A stretch of 64,000 nucleotides of DNA from Mucilaginibacter sp. (GTDB taxonomy: Bacteria > Bacteroidota > Bacteroidia > Sphingobacteriales > Sphingobacteriaceae): positions 1-64,000 of the forward strand of contig JAUCSE010000026.1 in assembly GCA_030445275.1 (NCBI GenBank), written 5' to 3'. Every line of letters begins with the position of its first letter. Position 1 is the stretch's first letter. The notes under the pieces were generated by a model, which was not told where the DNA came from, made no database searches, and saw only the letters and a list, made by a program, of their open reading frames with translations. The translations under genes and the position numbers were made by a program. Below are positions 1-7,772 of this stretch, one piece after another.

Positions 1-680
1 GATGAATCCACGCCGCCTGAAAGACCAAGCACCACTTTATCATCGCCTAGTTTTTCACGCAGGGCAGCAATAGTAGTTTCAATGAACGAATCTGGTGTCC
101 AGTCTTGTTTGCAACCGCAAATGTCGACCAAAAAATTCTCGAGCAATTGCTTGCCGTCAATACTATGGGTTACCTCGGGGTGAAACTGGATACCGTAAGT
201 TTGGGTACCGGTTACCTGGTAAGCCGCAACCTTTACGCTATCTGTACTGGCAATGACCTCAAAGTTATCGCCGATGCGGGCAATGGTATCGCCATGCGAC
301 ATCCATACCTGCGAGTTTTCGGGGATATTTTTAAAAAGCGGGTTTTCCTTGTTGATATAATCCAGATTGGCGCGACCGTATTCGCGGGTGCTCGAAGCCA
401 ATACTTCGCCACCATGGAAATGGGCCACGTACTGTGCACCATAACAAACCCCCAAAATAGGACGGGTGGTATGGAACTGCGCGAAATCAAAATGAGGCGC
501 ATCTTCCTGCCTTACAGAATAAGGGCTACCGGAAAGGATGATTCCTTTTACAGTGCTGTCAATTTCGGGATAATGATTGAAGGGGTGGATCTCACAGTAA
601 ATATTGAGCTCCCTGACGCGGCGCGCGATGAGTTGAGTGAATTGCGAGCCAAAGTCAAGAATGAGGATTTTTTCTTGCAT
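1..680 (-). CDS. guaA: GMP synthase (glutamine-hydrolysing), N-terminal part, cut by the window edge
   Basis: The minus strand reads open from an ATG at 680 to the window edge, so only the first 226 or so codons are present. The product starts [16 protein letters not shown], has the class I glutamine amidotransferase nucleophile region GVCYGAQ and the GIQFHPEV histidine motif, then runs into the ATP pyrophosphatase domain and ends inside the PP-loop SGGVDSS. GMP synthase converts XMP to GMP with ATP and glutamine in the cytoplasm. A -7-like box TATCTTTG lies three bases before the ATG, so the transcript may be leaderless. The open frame on the plus strand here is its antisense shadow. Identification is very secure; the C-terminal dimerisation domain is outside the window. 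Confidence 0.96.
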   Translation of the reverse strand, partial: MQEKILILDFGSQFTQLIARRVRELNIYCEIHPFNHYPEIDSTVKGIILSGSPYSVRQEDAPHFDFAQFHTTRPILGVCYGAQYVAHFHGGEVLASSTREYGRANLDYINKENPLFKNIPENSQVWMSHGDTIARIGDNFEVIASTDSVKVAAYQVTGTQTYGIQFHPEVTHSIDGKQLLENFLVDICGCKQDWTPDSFIETTIAALREKLGDDKVVLGLSGGVDS

Positions 681-683
681 GGG

Positions 684-691
684 CAAAGATA
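684..691 (-). promoter_or_regulatory. -7 box of guaA
   Basis: The minus strand shows TATCTTTG, a full match to the Bacteroidota TAnnTTTG consensus, ending three bases before the guaA ATG. No clear TTG is present at -33. An array of GTGAGAT-like words (696-733) occupies that position instead. Confidence 0.5.
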
Positions 692-695
692 AAAA

Positions 696-733
696 TTAGA
701 TGTGAGATGTGAGATATGAGATTTGAGATTTTG
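696..733. repeat. Short-word array (GATGTGAGAT type)
   Basis: Iterations of GATGTGAGAT, GTGAGATATGAGAT and TTTGAGATTTTG follow each other with small changes directly upstream of the guaA -7 box. One of several locus-specific word arrays in this window. Confidence 0.6.
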
Positions 734-742
734 AAATTCAGC

Positions 743-805
743 AATTTGCCTGAACTGGGACTTTGTCTGAACCGGGATTTATTGGATTAAGGGATGAACA
801 TGATT
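743..805. repeat. TTGTCTGAACC-family dispersed repeat (half element)
   Basis: Contains TTTGCCTGAACTGGGA, then TTGTCTGAACCGGGATTTA and GGATTAAGGGATGAACATG. The same words recur at 17209-17345, 26723-26766 and 28126-28262. Here only one arm is obvious. Confidence 0.6.
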
Positions 806-815
806 AAAACTCCTT

Positions 816-897
816 GTCATGCTGAACGGAGTGAAGCATCTATTGTTCGACATGCATATTGTAAAATAGCTCCTTCGTTCCTCAGGATGACAAAACT
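816..897. repeat. Palindromic dispersed repeat, TGTCATnCTGA family
   Basis: The left arm begins CTTGTCATGCTGAACGGAG and the right arm ends TCGTTCCTCAGGATGACAA. The arms are imperfect reverse complements around a variable centre. Related copies lie at 6898-6986, 10957-11041, 39630-39702 and 51357-51452. Confidence 0.75.
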
Positions 898-901
898 TAT
901 A

Positions 902-940
902 ACCCGAAACTAATTACTTACAACTCATTACTCAAAACCC
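902..940. repeat. Short-word array (AACTCATTACTCAAAAC type)
   Basis: CCGAAACTAATTACTTACAA and CTCATTACTCAAAACC resemble one arm of the larger array between the transketolase genes (61201-61307). It lies just beyond the 3' end of the SDR gene. Confidence 0.45.
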
Positions 941-942
941 CC

Positions 943-1647
943 TTACGGCGTACTCACTGCAACCGGCAACACCTTCCCATTAAAGAATTTATGCCCGGTT
1001 AAAGCAAAATCGGCTACGTATTTCCCCATTTCAAATGCCAGTACCGGTGATTGATAGCCGGGGAAAGCTTTCTCCAGCATTTCGGTTTGGGCCGAGCCCA
1101 GGGCCAGGCAATTTACTTTGATGTCCTGCTCTATTAATTCCTGCGCCAGGCACTCGGTTAGGGTATGCAGGGCCGCTTTACTCGCCGAATAGGCTGATAG
1201 TCCCGGAAACTTGGCGCTTCCCTGGAAACCGCCCATACTGCCAATATTTAAGATGTGCGAGCCGGCGGGTATCAGCGGTAAAAGAGCCTGTATAATACGT
1301 ACATGACCAATGAAGTTACTTTGCAGCATTTCTACAAAATCGGTTTCCAGTAATTCGGTAAACGATTTGTTGATCAGCCCCCCGGCGTTGTTTATTAAAA
1401 CATCAACACGGTTATCAAAATTTGTAGCTATGAATTGTTGTAAGCCTTCATAATCATCATGAACAATATCAAAATTCAAAGCAAACAGCTGACAATCGGG
1501 GTTTAAGCCATGAGCAATTTCCAGCAGGCGCTCCAGCTTATCCTGCGAGCGTGCCAGCGCAATTACCTTATGGTTACCCGAAAGTATCAGTTCAATTACT
1601 GCCTCAAATCCTACGCCGCTGCTGGCGCCTGTTATGATGATGTTCAT
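943..1647 (-). CDS. Short-chain dehydrogenase/reductase (SDR family)
   Basis: A 234-residue classical SDR. The N-terminal Rossmann motif TGASSGVG sits at residues 6-13, NNAGG stabilises the central sheet, the catalytic serine is in NIGSMGG, and the active-site YSASK supplies Tyr and Lys. The length is normal for the family (about 230-260). It is an NAD(P)-dependent oxidoreductase, probably cytosolic; nothing visible fixes the substrate. The ATG at 1647 is directly in front of the nucleotide-binding strand, so the start is well supported. It is separated from the downstream phenylalanine hydroxylase by a palindromic repeat, so joint transcription is uncertain. Confidence 0.88.
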   Translation of the reverse strand: MNIIITGASSGVGFEAVIELILSGNHKVIALARSQDKLERLLEIAHGLNPDCQLFALNFDIVHDDYEGLQQFIATNFDNRVDVLINNAGGLINKSFTELLETDFVEMLQSNFIGHVRIIQALLPLIPAGSHILNIGSMGGFQGSAKFPGLSAYSASKAALHTLTECLAQELIEQDIKVNCLALGSAQTEMLEKAFPGYQSPVLAFEMGKYVADFALTGHKFFNGKVLPVAVSTP

Positions 1648-1681
1648 GTGTTTAATCCTGTTTATTCGTTTTCATTGCTAA

Positions 1682-1770
1682 GAAGCCTCCTCTAAATCTC
1701 CCCCAAAGGGGGAGACTTTAAAAAAAGTGATTTAAAGCCCTCTCCTTTGGAGAAGGTTGGGTGAGGCTTC
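1682..1770. repeat. Palindromic dispersed repeat with purine/pyrimidine arms
   Basis: The left arm GAAGCCTCCTCTAAATCTCC continues to CTTTAAA. The right arm runs TTTAAAGCCCTCTCC to GGGTGAGGCTTC. The outer GAAGCCTC and inner CTTTAAA segments are reverse complements and the middle is only partly paired. It fills the gap between the SDR and the hydroxylase. Confidence 0.65.
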
Positions 1771-1777
1771 TTCGCGC

Positions 1778-3556
1778 CTAAAATACCAATTTTTGTTCAA
1801 CAGGATGTGTTATCAAATAAAAACCATCGCTGATCAATTTTGTCAGTTCAGGTTCCTTTGCTGCCTTTTGTTGCAGGAATTGTTTGATATCAGCAGCCAG
1901 TTGGGGTTCAACTTCTTCATGCTCCAATAATTCCAATATTTCAAGGGAGCAAAGCCAATCGTCATGGTGGTTTTTCTGAAGCTTAAACCATACATTACCT
2001 AAAAAGCCATAATCGCCGCCTTTTTGCCGGCGGTTGCGTACCTGTTGATAAAGCTTATGGAGTTCCCGGGTTCGCATATCATATTCTACATGATGAGTAG
2101 CCGTGTTTGATTTATAAACAATCTCTTCAAAAGTCGCTTTATCGGCAGCCCCACAGAAAACAGATACAATTTTTTCGCCCACGGCCATATCATATACGCC
2201 CCACGATGGGTCAAACAATATATGGCCTTTTTTATCGGTAACCGTACAATCAGTAAAAGTAATGACCTGTGTTTTGCCCTGGAATGATAAAATGCTTTTT
2301 ACCGTTCCCTTAACCAGGATACCGCTTTCAAAGTCAAGCACGGCAATTTTGCCTTTGGCAATGCCAATGCTGGCCAGCCCTTCTTCCGACAGATCTTCCA
2401 AAGGCGACTGAGTGTTTTTCAACTTCCCAACCGGCGAGCTAAAACCATCCTGATGATAATTTTTACCATGGCCCGGCAACTGCTGATTATTTAAAGATAA
2501 AGCGGTTGGGCCTGTAGTTTTGATGAAATAAGGCTGATCATACTCATCCACTTTAAAATCAGTAATGGTACCTGATACCTGTAAACCCGAACTGTAAACA
2601 GCCGTACAAGTGTTTTTACTTTCAACCGCCTTGCCCAAACCATAAGCCCCACCCCGTCTGAACGACATGGTGTTAGCAAATTCCTCCAGCACATCTATCA
2701 GGTTTTGGAAGTTTGGTGTTACAAACAGTTGCGGCTGTGGCTTGGTAATATCATAGCTATAATTTACAGCGTTGATGGTGTACCATAGTTTTTCAACTTC
2801 GGGTTTCATACAGCTGGAGCTTTCGCCAATTGACGATAGCAGACCCGCGCCATATATCTTTGGCTGTTCAAGCGTACCAATCAGGCCATACTCTACCGTC
2901 CACCAGTGCAGGCGACTCAGCAGGGCCATTTCAGATGGTTCGCCCATGTTTTCCTGGCGATAAGCCACCAGTTCATCGGCCTTTCTAATCTCATCCCCAT
3001 CAGCATCGGGCATTTCTTTTAATATAGATAGCGCACGGATAGCTTCGTACAGCTCAAAATCCTGTGCCGAAAACATGGCCTTCGCCCCTATCGAACCAAA
3101 GTAGCTCAAGTATTCGTGATAGTCCTTATCAGCAATAATTGGCGCGTGCCCTGCCGATTCATGTATAATATCGGGAGCCGGAGTATATTCAATATGCCTT
3201 GACTGGCGAATATCTGCAGCGATAACCAACACCCGGTAAGCCTGATACTCCATAAAAGCGGCAGGTGGTATAAAGCCATCAACTGTAACAGCGCCCCAAC
3301 CAATTTTGGCCAAAGCATCGTTCATTTCCTGCAGATCAGGGATGCGCTCAATAGTTAAACCCGCCTTGGTTAAGCCGGGAATATATGGATAGTAGGCTAC
3401 GTCTTTTAAGTAGCTATAATTTTGCCGCATTACATACCGCCAAACCGCGTGGTCAATGGGGGTGTAATGTTCGTAATGCTGGTCGACTATAAATTGTTTT
3501 AAATGACCGGGCAACGCAGCAACCTGCGGATTGTTAAAATCATTAAAATGGCTCAT
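1778..3556 (-). CDS. Phenylalanine 4-monooxygenase (biopterin-dependent aromatic amino acid hydroxylase), long form
   Basis: A 592-residue member of the pterin-dependent, non-haem iron aromatic amino acid hydroxylases, which convert phenylalanine to tyrosine. The iron site is visible: H132 and H137 in IIHESAGHAP, and the carboxylate ligand E222 in WWTVEYG, as in family enzymes. The catalytic core takes up roughly residues 1-300. The rest, about 290 residues, does not look like the ACT regulatory domain of animal enzymes and precedes no known motif I recognise. Bacterial single-domain enzymes are near 260-300 residues, so this is a long form, which as far as I recall is the usual one in Bacteroidota. 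Tyrosine catabolism or pigment synthesis genes are not adjacent. Substrate choice (Phe rather than Trp) is inferred. Confidence 0.87.
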   Translation of the reverse strand: MSHFNDFNNPQVAALPGHLKQFIVDQHYEHYTPIDHAVWRYVMRQNYSYLKDVAYYPYIPGLTKAGLTIERIPDLQEMNDALAKIGWGAVTVDGFIPPAAFMEYQAYRVLVIAADIRQSRHIEYTPAPDIIHESAGHAPIIADKDYHEYLSYFGSIGAKAMFSAQDFELYEAIRALSILKEMPDADGDEIRKADELVAYRQENMGEPSEMALLSRLHWWTVEYGLIGTLEQPKIYGAGLLSSIGESSSCMKPEVEKLWYTINAVNYSYDITKPQPQLFVTPNFQNLIDVLEEFANTMSFRRGGAYGLGKAVESKNTCTAVYSSGLQVSGTITDFKVDEYDQPYFIKTTGPTALSLNNQQLPGHGKNYHQDGFSSPVGKLKNTQSPLEDLSEEGLASIGIAKGKIAVLDFESGILVKGTVKSILSFQGKTQVITFTDCTVTDKKGHILFDPSWGVYDMAVGEKIVSVFCGAADKATFEEIVYKSNTATHHVEYDMRTRELHKLYQQVRNRRQKGGDYGFLGNVWFKLQKNHHDDWLCSLEILELLEHEEVEPQLAADIKQFLQQKAAKEPELTKLISDGFYLITHPVEQKLVF

Positions 3557-3672
3557 TAAATAAATAGATTTATATACAGAACGCCAATTTAAGTAAATGA
3601 GTGCCTCACTTGCAAAATTCAGAACATGATTTTAATATGAGTTTTAAACTAGAATATTATTCCGAACAGTCG

Positions 3673-4617
3673 CTATTTTTCCGAAGTAAATTCTGATGGT
3701 TTTTGCAATCCCTTCTCCAACCGTTTTGGGCGTAACACATAGTATATACCAATTAAGGCAACAACAATGGAGATGAGGTAAAAGCTCAAGCTTAAGTAAA
3801 CAGCCATGTCCTCGACAAGACTAAACTGACGTGCCAGGGTTAAAAAAAGTGCATCCCTGATACCGCCACCGCCTAAACTAAACGGGATAACTGCTGCTAA
3901 TGAAGAGAAAAGAAACGATAACAGGTAAGGCGCAAACTTGCCGTTAAAATCCTGTGCAAGCAGCAAGCATATAATGGTCAATAATTGCATACTTTGTACG
4001 CCTATAGCTTTTAGATGGCCAGAGAAAAAATTATGGGTATAATCCCTGAAAAATTTACGTGCAACAAAATAATAAATTACTGAACCCACCGAAACTATAC
4101 TTAGCGGAATAGCTAAATGATATGGGAAACTCGGGATTAAAATAATAAGACCAACCACAATAGCGCCAATAGCCCAAAAGCCACTTAGCCTATCAAACAA
4201 AATAGCCCAGAAAACTTTTTTGGTGGGTAGTTTATAGGTTTTATGCAATAAGTAAATTTTATAGCCATCGCCGCCTATGCCGCCAGGCAATAACACATTG
4301 TAGCACAGGCCTAAAAAATATAAGCGCAAGTTAAAACGCCAATCAAGCTTAAGGCCAATAGATTTAAAGAAACTAAGTAAACGCCATGACGAAAACAGCA
4401 TGGAGCCAACGTAACAAAGAATAGCTGCTGACAGCCAGGCACGGTTAGCATGCGCAAGGCGGAATTTTATTTTAGCAAAGGGAACTTTGCTAAAAACCCA
4501 ATAAAGCAGGCCGCCAGTAACCACTATAATTAAAATAACTTTAACTACATTCCAAAGCTTACCTTTCCAGGTTTTATGCTCGGTGCCTTCGTCAACTATT
4601 TCTTCTATTTCTGTCAT
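3673..4617 (-). CDS. Integral membrane protein of the lysylphosphatidylglycerol synthase TM / UPF0104 (AglD-like) family
   Basis: About 314 residues with roughly eight membrane segments after a short acidic N-terminus (MTEIEEIVDEGTEHK). Family marks are the central LLPGGIGGDGYK and late FSLGGGGIRD glycine-rich stretches, as in the flippase/synthase-like membrane domain of MprF and in AglD-type proteins. The family acts on polyprenyl- or lipid-linked substrates; the substrate here is unknown. I place the start at the ATG at 4617. The longer reading frame begins with a TTG at 4626 that is itself the last three bases of a TAGCTTTG -7 box, so it cannot well be a start codon. Divergent from aguB. 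Confidence 0.82.
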   Translation of the reverse strand: MTEIEEIVDEGTEHKTWKGKLWNVVKVILIIVVTGGLLYWVFSKVPFAKIKFRLAHANRAWLSAAILCYVGSMLFSSWRLLSFFKSIGLKLDWRFNLRLYFLGLCYNVLLPGGIGGDGYKIYLLHKTYKLPTKKVFWAILFDRLSGFWAIGAIVVGLIILIPSFPYHLAIPLSIVSVGSVIYYFVARKFFRDYTHNFFSGHLKAIGVQSMQLLTIICLLLAQDFNGKFAPYLLSFLFSSLAAVIPFSLGGGGIRDALFLTLARQFSLVEDMAVYLSLSFYLISIVVALIGIYYVLRPKRLEKGLQKPSEFTSEK

Positions 4618-4623
4618 TGGCTG

Positions 4624-4631
4624 CAAAGCTA
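4624..4631 (-). promoter_or_regulatory. -7 box of the UPF0104 membrane protein
   Basis: The minus strand reads TAGCTTTG, a full TAnnTTTG match six bases before the ATG at 4617. This decides against the upstream TTG start and implies a leader of at most a few bases. Confidence 0.5.
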
Positions 4632-4789
4632 ATTATTTGGGCGCACACATTAATTTTTTTTTCAAGTGTGCCAACTTTGGCTTTACAACGCCGTTTATAT
4701 GATTAAAGTTTGCTTAAAGCAATAAAAAAACTGAACATCAACAAAGTGTAATCATAAATTAATTGCATGCAAATCATCATTGCAATTGT

Positions 4790-4797
4790 TATTTTTG
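4790..4797 (+). promoter_or_regulatory. -7 box of aguB
   Basis: TATTTTTG matches TAnnTTTG and lies 16 bases before the aguB ATG at 4814. A TTG at 4763-4765 is 24 bases upstream, slightly beyond the usual spacing, so the -33 is uncertain. Confidence 0.42.
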
Positions 4798-4813
4798 CGG
4801 AAATTTTAGTAGT

Positions 4814-5683
4814 ATGAGTAAAGTAAAAGTTGGCCTGGTGCAAATGAGCTGCACTGCTGATAAACAGCAGAATTTGCAAAAGGCTATTGTTAAAGTAAGA
4901 GAAGCCGCTGCAAAAGGCGCTCAAATAGTTTGTTTGCAAGAACTGTTTACCTCGCTTTATTTTTGTGATGTTGAAGATTATGACAACTTTAAACTGGCCG
5001 AAGCCATACCCGGCCCGTCAACCGATGAGCTATCAAAAGTGGCTGCGGAATTGGGAGTGGTGATCATTGCCTCACTATTTGAAAAACGCGCTCAAGGTGT
5101 TTACCATAATACTACAGCGGTTTTAGATGCTGATGGTAGTTACCTGGGCAAATACCGCAAAATGCATATTCCGGATGATCCCGGGTTTTACGAAAAATTT
5201 TACTTCACTCCCGGCGATCTGGGTTACAAGGTTTTTAAGACCAAATTTGGCAAGGTAGGCGTGCTTATTTGCTGGGACCAATGGTACCCGGAAGCTGCCC
5301 GCATTACCGCCCTGATGGGTGCCGAGATACTATTTTATCCAACAGCTATTGGCTGGGCTACCACCCAGGACGAAGCTACCAATACCGAACAATACAATGC
5401 ATGGCAAACCATACAACGTTCGCATGCGGTGGCCAATGGCGTTCACGTGATAGGTGTAAACCGCGTGGGCGAAGAAGCCGGTGTAAAATTCTGGGGCGGG
5501 TCATTTTTCTCCAACCCTTTTGGTACCATCATTCACCAGGCATCACACAGCGACGAGGAAGTGATTGTGCAGGAACTTGATCTTTCAAAAACTGATCATT
5601 ACCGTACCCACTGGCCGTTTTTAAGGGATAGAAGGATTGACAGTTATCAACCGATCACAAAGAGATTAATAGACGAGGATTAA
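4814..5683 (+). CDS. aguB: N-carbamoylputrescine amidase
   Basis: A 289-residue nitrilase-superfamily amidase. The catalytic triad is visible: E43 in CLQELF, K116 in GKYRKMHIP and C153 in LICWDQWYPE. It hydrolyses N-carbamoylputrescine to putrescine, CO2 and ammonia, the second step of the agmatine route. The next gene on the same strand is agmatine deiminase, which makes its substrate, and this fixes the specificity. The frame is open further upstream to 4763, but the ATG at 4814 (MSKVKVGLVQ) is where homology to the family begins and it follows a -7 box. A palindromic repeat separates it from aguA, so the pair may still be one transcript. Confidence 0.93.
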   Translation: MSKVKVGLVQMSCTADKQQNLQKAIVKVREAAAKGAQIVCLQELFTSLYFCDVEDYDNFKLAEAIPGPSTDELSKVAAELGVVIIASLFEKRAQGVYHNTTAVLDADGSYLGKYRKMHIPDDPGFYEKFYFTPGDLGYKVFKTKFGKVGVLICWDQWYPEAARITALMGAEILFYPTAIGWATTQDEATNTEQYNAWQTIQRSHAVANGVHVIGVNRVGEEAGVKFWGGSFFSNPFGTIIHQASHSDEEVIVQELDLSKTDHYRTHWPFLRDRRIDSYQPITKRLIDED

Positions 5684-5692
5684 ATCCTCCAC

Positions 5693-5791
5693 ACGTCATT
5701 GCGAGGAACGAAGCAATCTCTACTAGGCAGATCGAACTTTTATAGTTGCTCTGTACAGCATAGAGATTGCTTCGTTCCTCGCAATGACGTG
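5693..5791. repeat. Palindromic dispersed repeat, CGTCATTGCGAGGAACGAAG family
   Basis: The left arm contains ACGTCATTGCGAGGAACGAA followed by GCAATCTCTAC. The right arm contains AGAGATTGCTTCG and CCTCGCAATGACGT. The arms pair almost perfectly around a loop of about 40 bases. A near-identical copy lies at 43663-43772, with degenerate or half copies at 14997-15097 and 54667-54700. It sits inside the aguB-aguA gap. Confidence 0.8.
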
Positions 5792-5820
5792 GCGACATAT
5801 ACAAAGTTGTATTAACAAAT

Positions 5821-6882
5821 ATGAGCCAAAATATTTCCACCATAATCACCCCTGCTTCACAGGGCTTTCACTTCCCTGCTGAGTGGGCCAAGCACACCGC
5901 TACCTGGCTTTCATGGCCTCATAAAGAGGCTTCATGGCCTGGTAAATTAGATACCATATACCCATCATATATTGAGTTCATCAAGGTTTTAACCAGGAAT
6001 GAGCTGGTTCGCATCAACGTGGTTGACGAAAGCATGAAGGCCTCGGTAACTTTCAGGCTGCAAAATGCCGGTGTTGATATGAGCCGTGTTGAATTATTTG
6101 AATTTGGCACTAATGATGCCTGGTGTCGTGATCATGGACCAGCATTTTTGATTAATCCAGAAACCAAGCAGAAAGCCATCATTGACTGGGGATACAACGC
6201 CTGGGGTGGTAAATATCCCCCATTTGATCTGGATGATGTGATCCCCACAAAAATTGGTGAGCACTTTGGCTTACCGGTATTTAATCCGGGCATTGTGATG
6301 GAAGGTGGTTCTGTTGATTTTAATGGTAAGGGAACAATTTTAACCACGACTGCATGTCTGCTTAACAAAAACCGCAATCCGCATTTAAACCAGGGTCAGA
6401 TAGAAAGTTACCTGCACAACTATTATGGTGCCGAGCAAATATTGTGGCTGGGCGATGGCATTGTTGGCGACGATACCGACGGCCATATTGATGATATTAC
6501 CCGCTTTGTAAACGAAGACACCGTGGTTACCGTTGTTGAAGAAGACAAAAACGACGAGAATTACCATATACTACAGGAAAATCTGGAAACTTTAAAAACC
6601 ATGCGCCTGCTTAACGGTAAACAGCTTAACATTGTGGAGCTGCCTATGCCTGATGCTGTGATATATGAGGATAACCGCCTACCTGCATCATACGCTAATT
6701 TTTATATTGCCAATAGCTCGGTAACTGTACCAACTTACCGCTCCGCGAACGACGATAAAGCTTGTGATATATTGCAGCAATGTTTCCCTGACCATCAGGT
6801 GATAGGTATTGATTCAACCGATATTATATGGGGGTTGGGTAGCTTTCATTGTTTGAGCCAGCAGGAACCGAGTTTGGGTTAA
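5821..6882 (+). CDS. aguA: Agmatine deiminase (agmatine iminohydrolase)
   Basis: A 353-residue member of the peptidylarginine deiminase-like pentein family, which converts agmatine to N-carbamoylputrescine and ammonia. The N-terminus has the family segment HTATWLSWPHKEASWPG, the middle has DAWCRDHGPAFL and DIDDITRFV-like acidic motifs (GHIDDITRF), and the catalytic cysteine is C344 in GSFHCLSQQEP near the C-terminus. The length is typical. Together with aguB it gives a complete agmatine-to-putrescine pathway; arginine decarboxylase is not in the window. Confidence 0.94.
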   Translation: MSQNISTIITPASQGFHFPAEWAKHTATWLSWPHKEASWPGKLDTIYPSYIEFIKVLTRNELVRINVVDESMKASVTFRLQNAGVDMSRVELFEFGTNDAWCRDHGPAFLINPETKQKAIIDWGYNAWGGKYPPFDLDDVIPTKIGEHFGLPVFNPGIVMEGGSVDFNGKGTILTTTACLLNKNRNPHLNQGQIESYLHNYYGAEQILWLGDGIVGDDTDGHIDDITRFVNEDTVVTVVEEDKNDENYHILQENLETLKTMRLLNGKQLNIVELPMPDAVIYEDNRLPASYANFYIANSSVTVPTYRSANDDKACDILQQCFPDHQVIGIDSTDIIWGLGSFHCLSQQEPSLG

Positions 6883-6897
6883 TTGCATTATAGCAAA

Positions 6898-6986
6898 GCT
6901 TGTCATGCTGAACGCAGTGAAGCATCTATCGACAGATAAGTCTTATTTGCTAATAGATCCTTCGTTCCTCAGGATGACAAGCTTTT
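6898..6986. repeat. Palindromic dispersed repeat, TGTCATnCTGA family
   Basis: The left arm is GCTTGTCATGCTGAACGCAG and the right arm ends TTCCTCAGGATGACAAGC. The outermost ten bases pair perfectly. It lies downstream of aguA and could act as a terminator-like structure, though there is no clean U-tract. Confidence 0.75.
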
Positions 6987-7066
6987 TTTAGTTTCTTACT
7001 ACCCCATTTTCACCGAATAAACCCCTTCTTTTACCGTTTTCCTCACCTTAGATCACCTATTTCATC

Positions 7067-7097
7067 TTGTCGCCTCCTATATACTAGCGTAATTTTA
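7067..7097 (+). promoter_or_regulatory. Promoter of the LiaF-type protein at 7122
   Basis: A TTG at 7067-7069, a spacer of exactly 20 bases, then TAATTTTA at 7090-7097, one mismatch from TAnnTTTG. The gene starts 24 bases further on. Confidence 0.55.
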
Positions 7098-7121
7098 GGT
7101 ATAATTTTAATACTTACTAAG

Positions 7122-7523
7122 ATGAACAACAACATAGAAAACACCATTACCCCCAATAATAGCAAAACTGCTGCAGGGGTAATTTTACTGACCATTGGCG
7201 CTATATTATTGATCAGACAATTTGATTGGTTTTTAATTCCCGACTGGTTATTTAGCTGGCCGATGTGGATTATAGCCTGGGGATTGTACATGGGGGCCAA
7301 ATATAATTTCCGTAAATCATCATGGATCATCATCACGCTGATAGGTGTAGCCTTTTTACTAGATGATAACATAGTTGATGCCGACCGCATTGTATGGCCG
7401 GTAGCCGTAATGGGCTTTGGCGCGTGGATGATATTTAAGCCTCGCAAACATAAAGATGAGTTTTACTTTGAAAAGCCTAAAGACACTTTTCATTTTGATA
7501 AAACAACCGAACCTGAAGTGTAA
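7122..7523 (+). CDS. Small LiaF transmembrane-domain (DUF5668-type) membrane protein
   Basis: A 133-residue protein with about four hydrophobic segments and the paired motif WLFSWPMWIIAWGLY, followed by IVWPVAVMGFGAWMI. This is the N-terminal membrane domain found in LiaF-like proteins, but here the C-terminal beta-structured domain is missing. Only a short charged tail follows. It is a clear paralogue of the N-terminal 105 residues of the gene at 7773. In Firmicutes LiaF negatively regulates the LiaRS envelope-stress system; a related sensing role here is inferred from the LytS/LytTR genes 2 kb downstream. A terminator and a fresh promoter separate it from its paralogue. Confidence 0.8.
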   Translation: MNNNIENTITPNNSKTAAGVILLTIGAILLIRQFDWFLIPDWLFSWPMWIIAWGLYMGAKYNFRKSSWIIITLIGVAFLLDDNIVDADRIVWPVAVMGFGAWMIFKPRKHKDEFYFEKPKDTFHFDKTTEPEV

Positions 7524-7545
7524 TTAATAATTTGAGTCAATTAAA

Positions 7546-7578
7546 AGGGCGGCCTCTATTTGGGGTCGTCTTTTTTTT
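7546..7578 (+). terminator. Rho-independent terminator
   Basis: A nine-pair stem with G-U pairs (GGCGGCCTC against GGGGTCGTC) is followed by eight T residues, just after the stop of the gene ending at 7523. Confidence 0.7.
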
Positions 7579-7718
7579 GTTACTGGCTTTCTGATTATAA
7601 ATATGTTTAAACATGCAAATTTTATCCGCCGTAAGCCTATTCTTATTATTACTTCAACTTTTTCACCGACAAAACATGCCTCCCCACCGATTTCTTTAAA
7701 TATATCACCAGTTTTTGT

Positions 7719-7749
7719 TTGGCTCATCTATAATGTTACCTTAGTTTTG
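7719..7749 (+). promoter_or_regulatory. Promoter of the LiaF-like gene at 7773
   Basis: A TTG at 7719-7721, a 20-base spacer, then TAGTTTTG at 7742-7749, a full TAnnTTTG match. This is the cleanest Bacteroidota-type promoter in the window. The start codon follows 23 bases later. Confidence 0.7.
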
Positions 7750-7772
7750 GATATGATTTAAAATGCAAATAA

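Noticed and set aside
105..692. A 195-codon plus-strand frame at the left edge
   Set aside because: It is antisense to guaA, whose minus-strand translation shows intact amidotransferase and PP-loop motifs.
7043..7447. A 134-codon minus-strand frame
   Set aside because: Antisense to the first LiaF-like gene, which has a promoter, terminator and paralogue.
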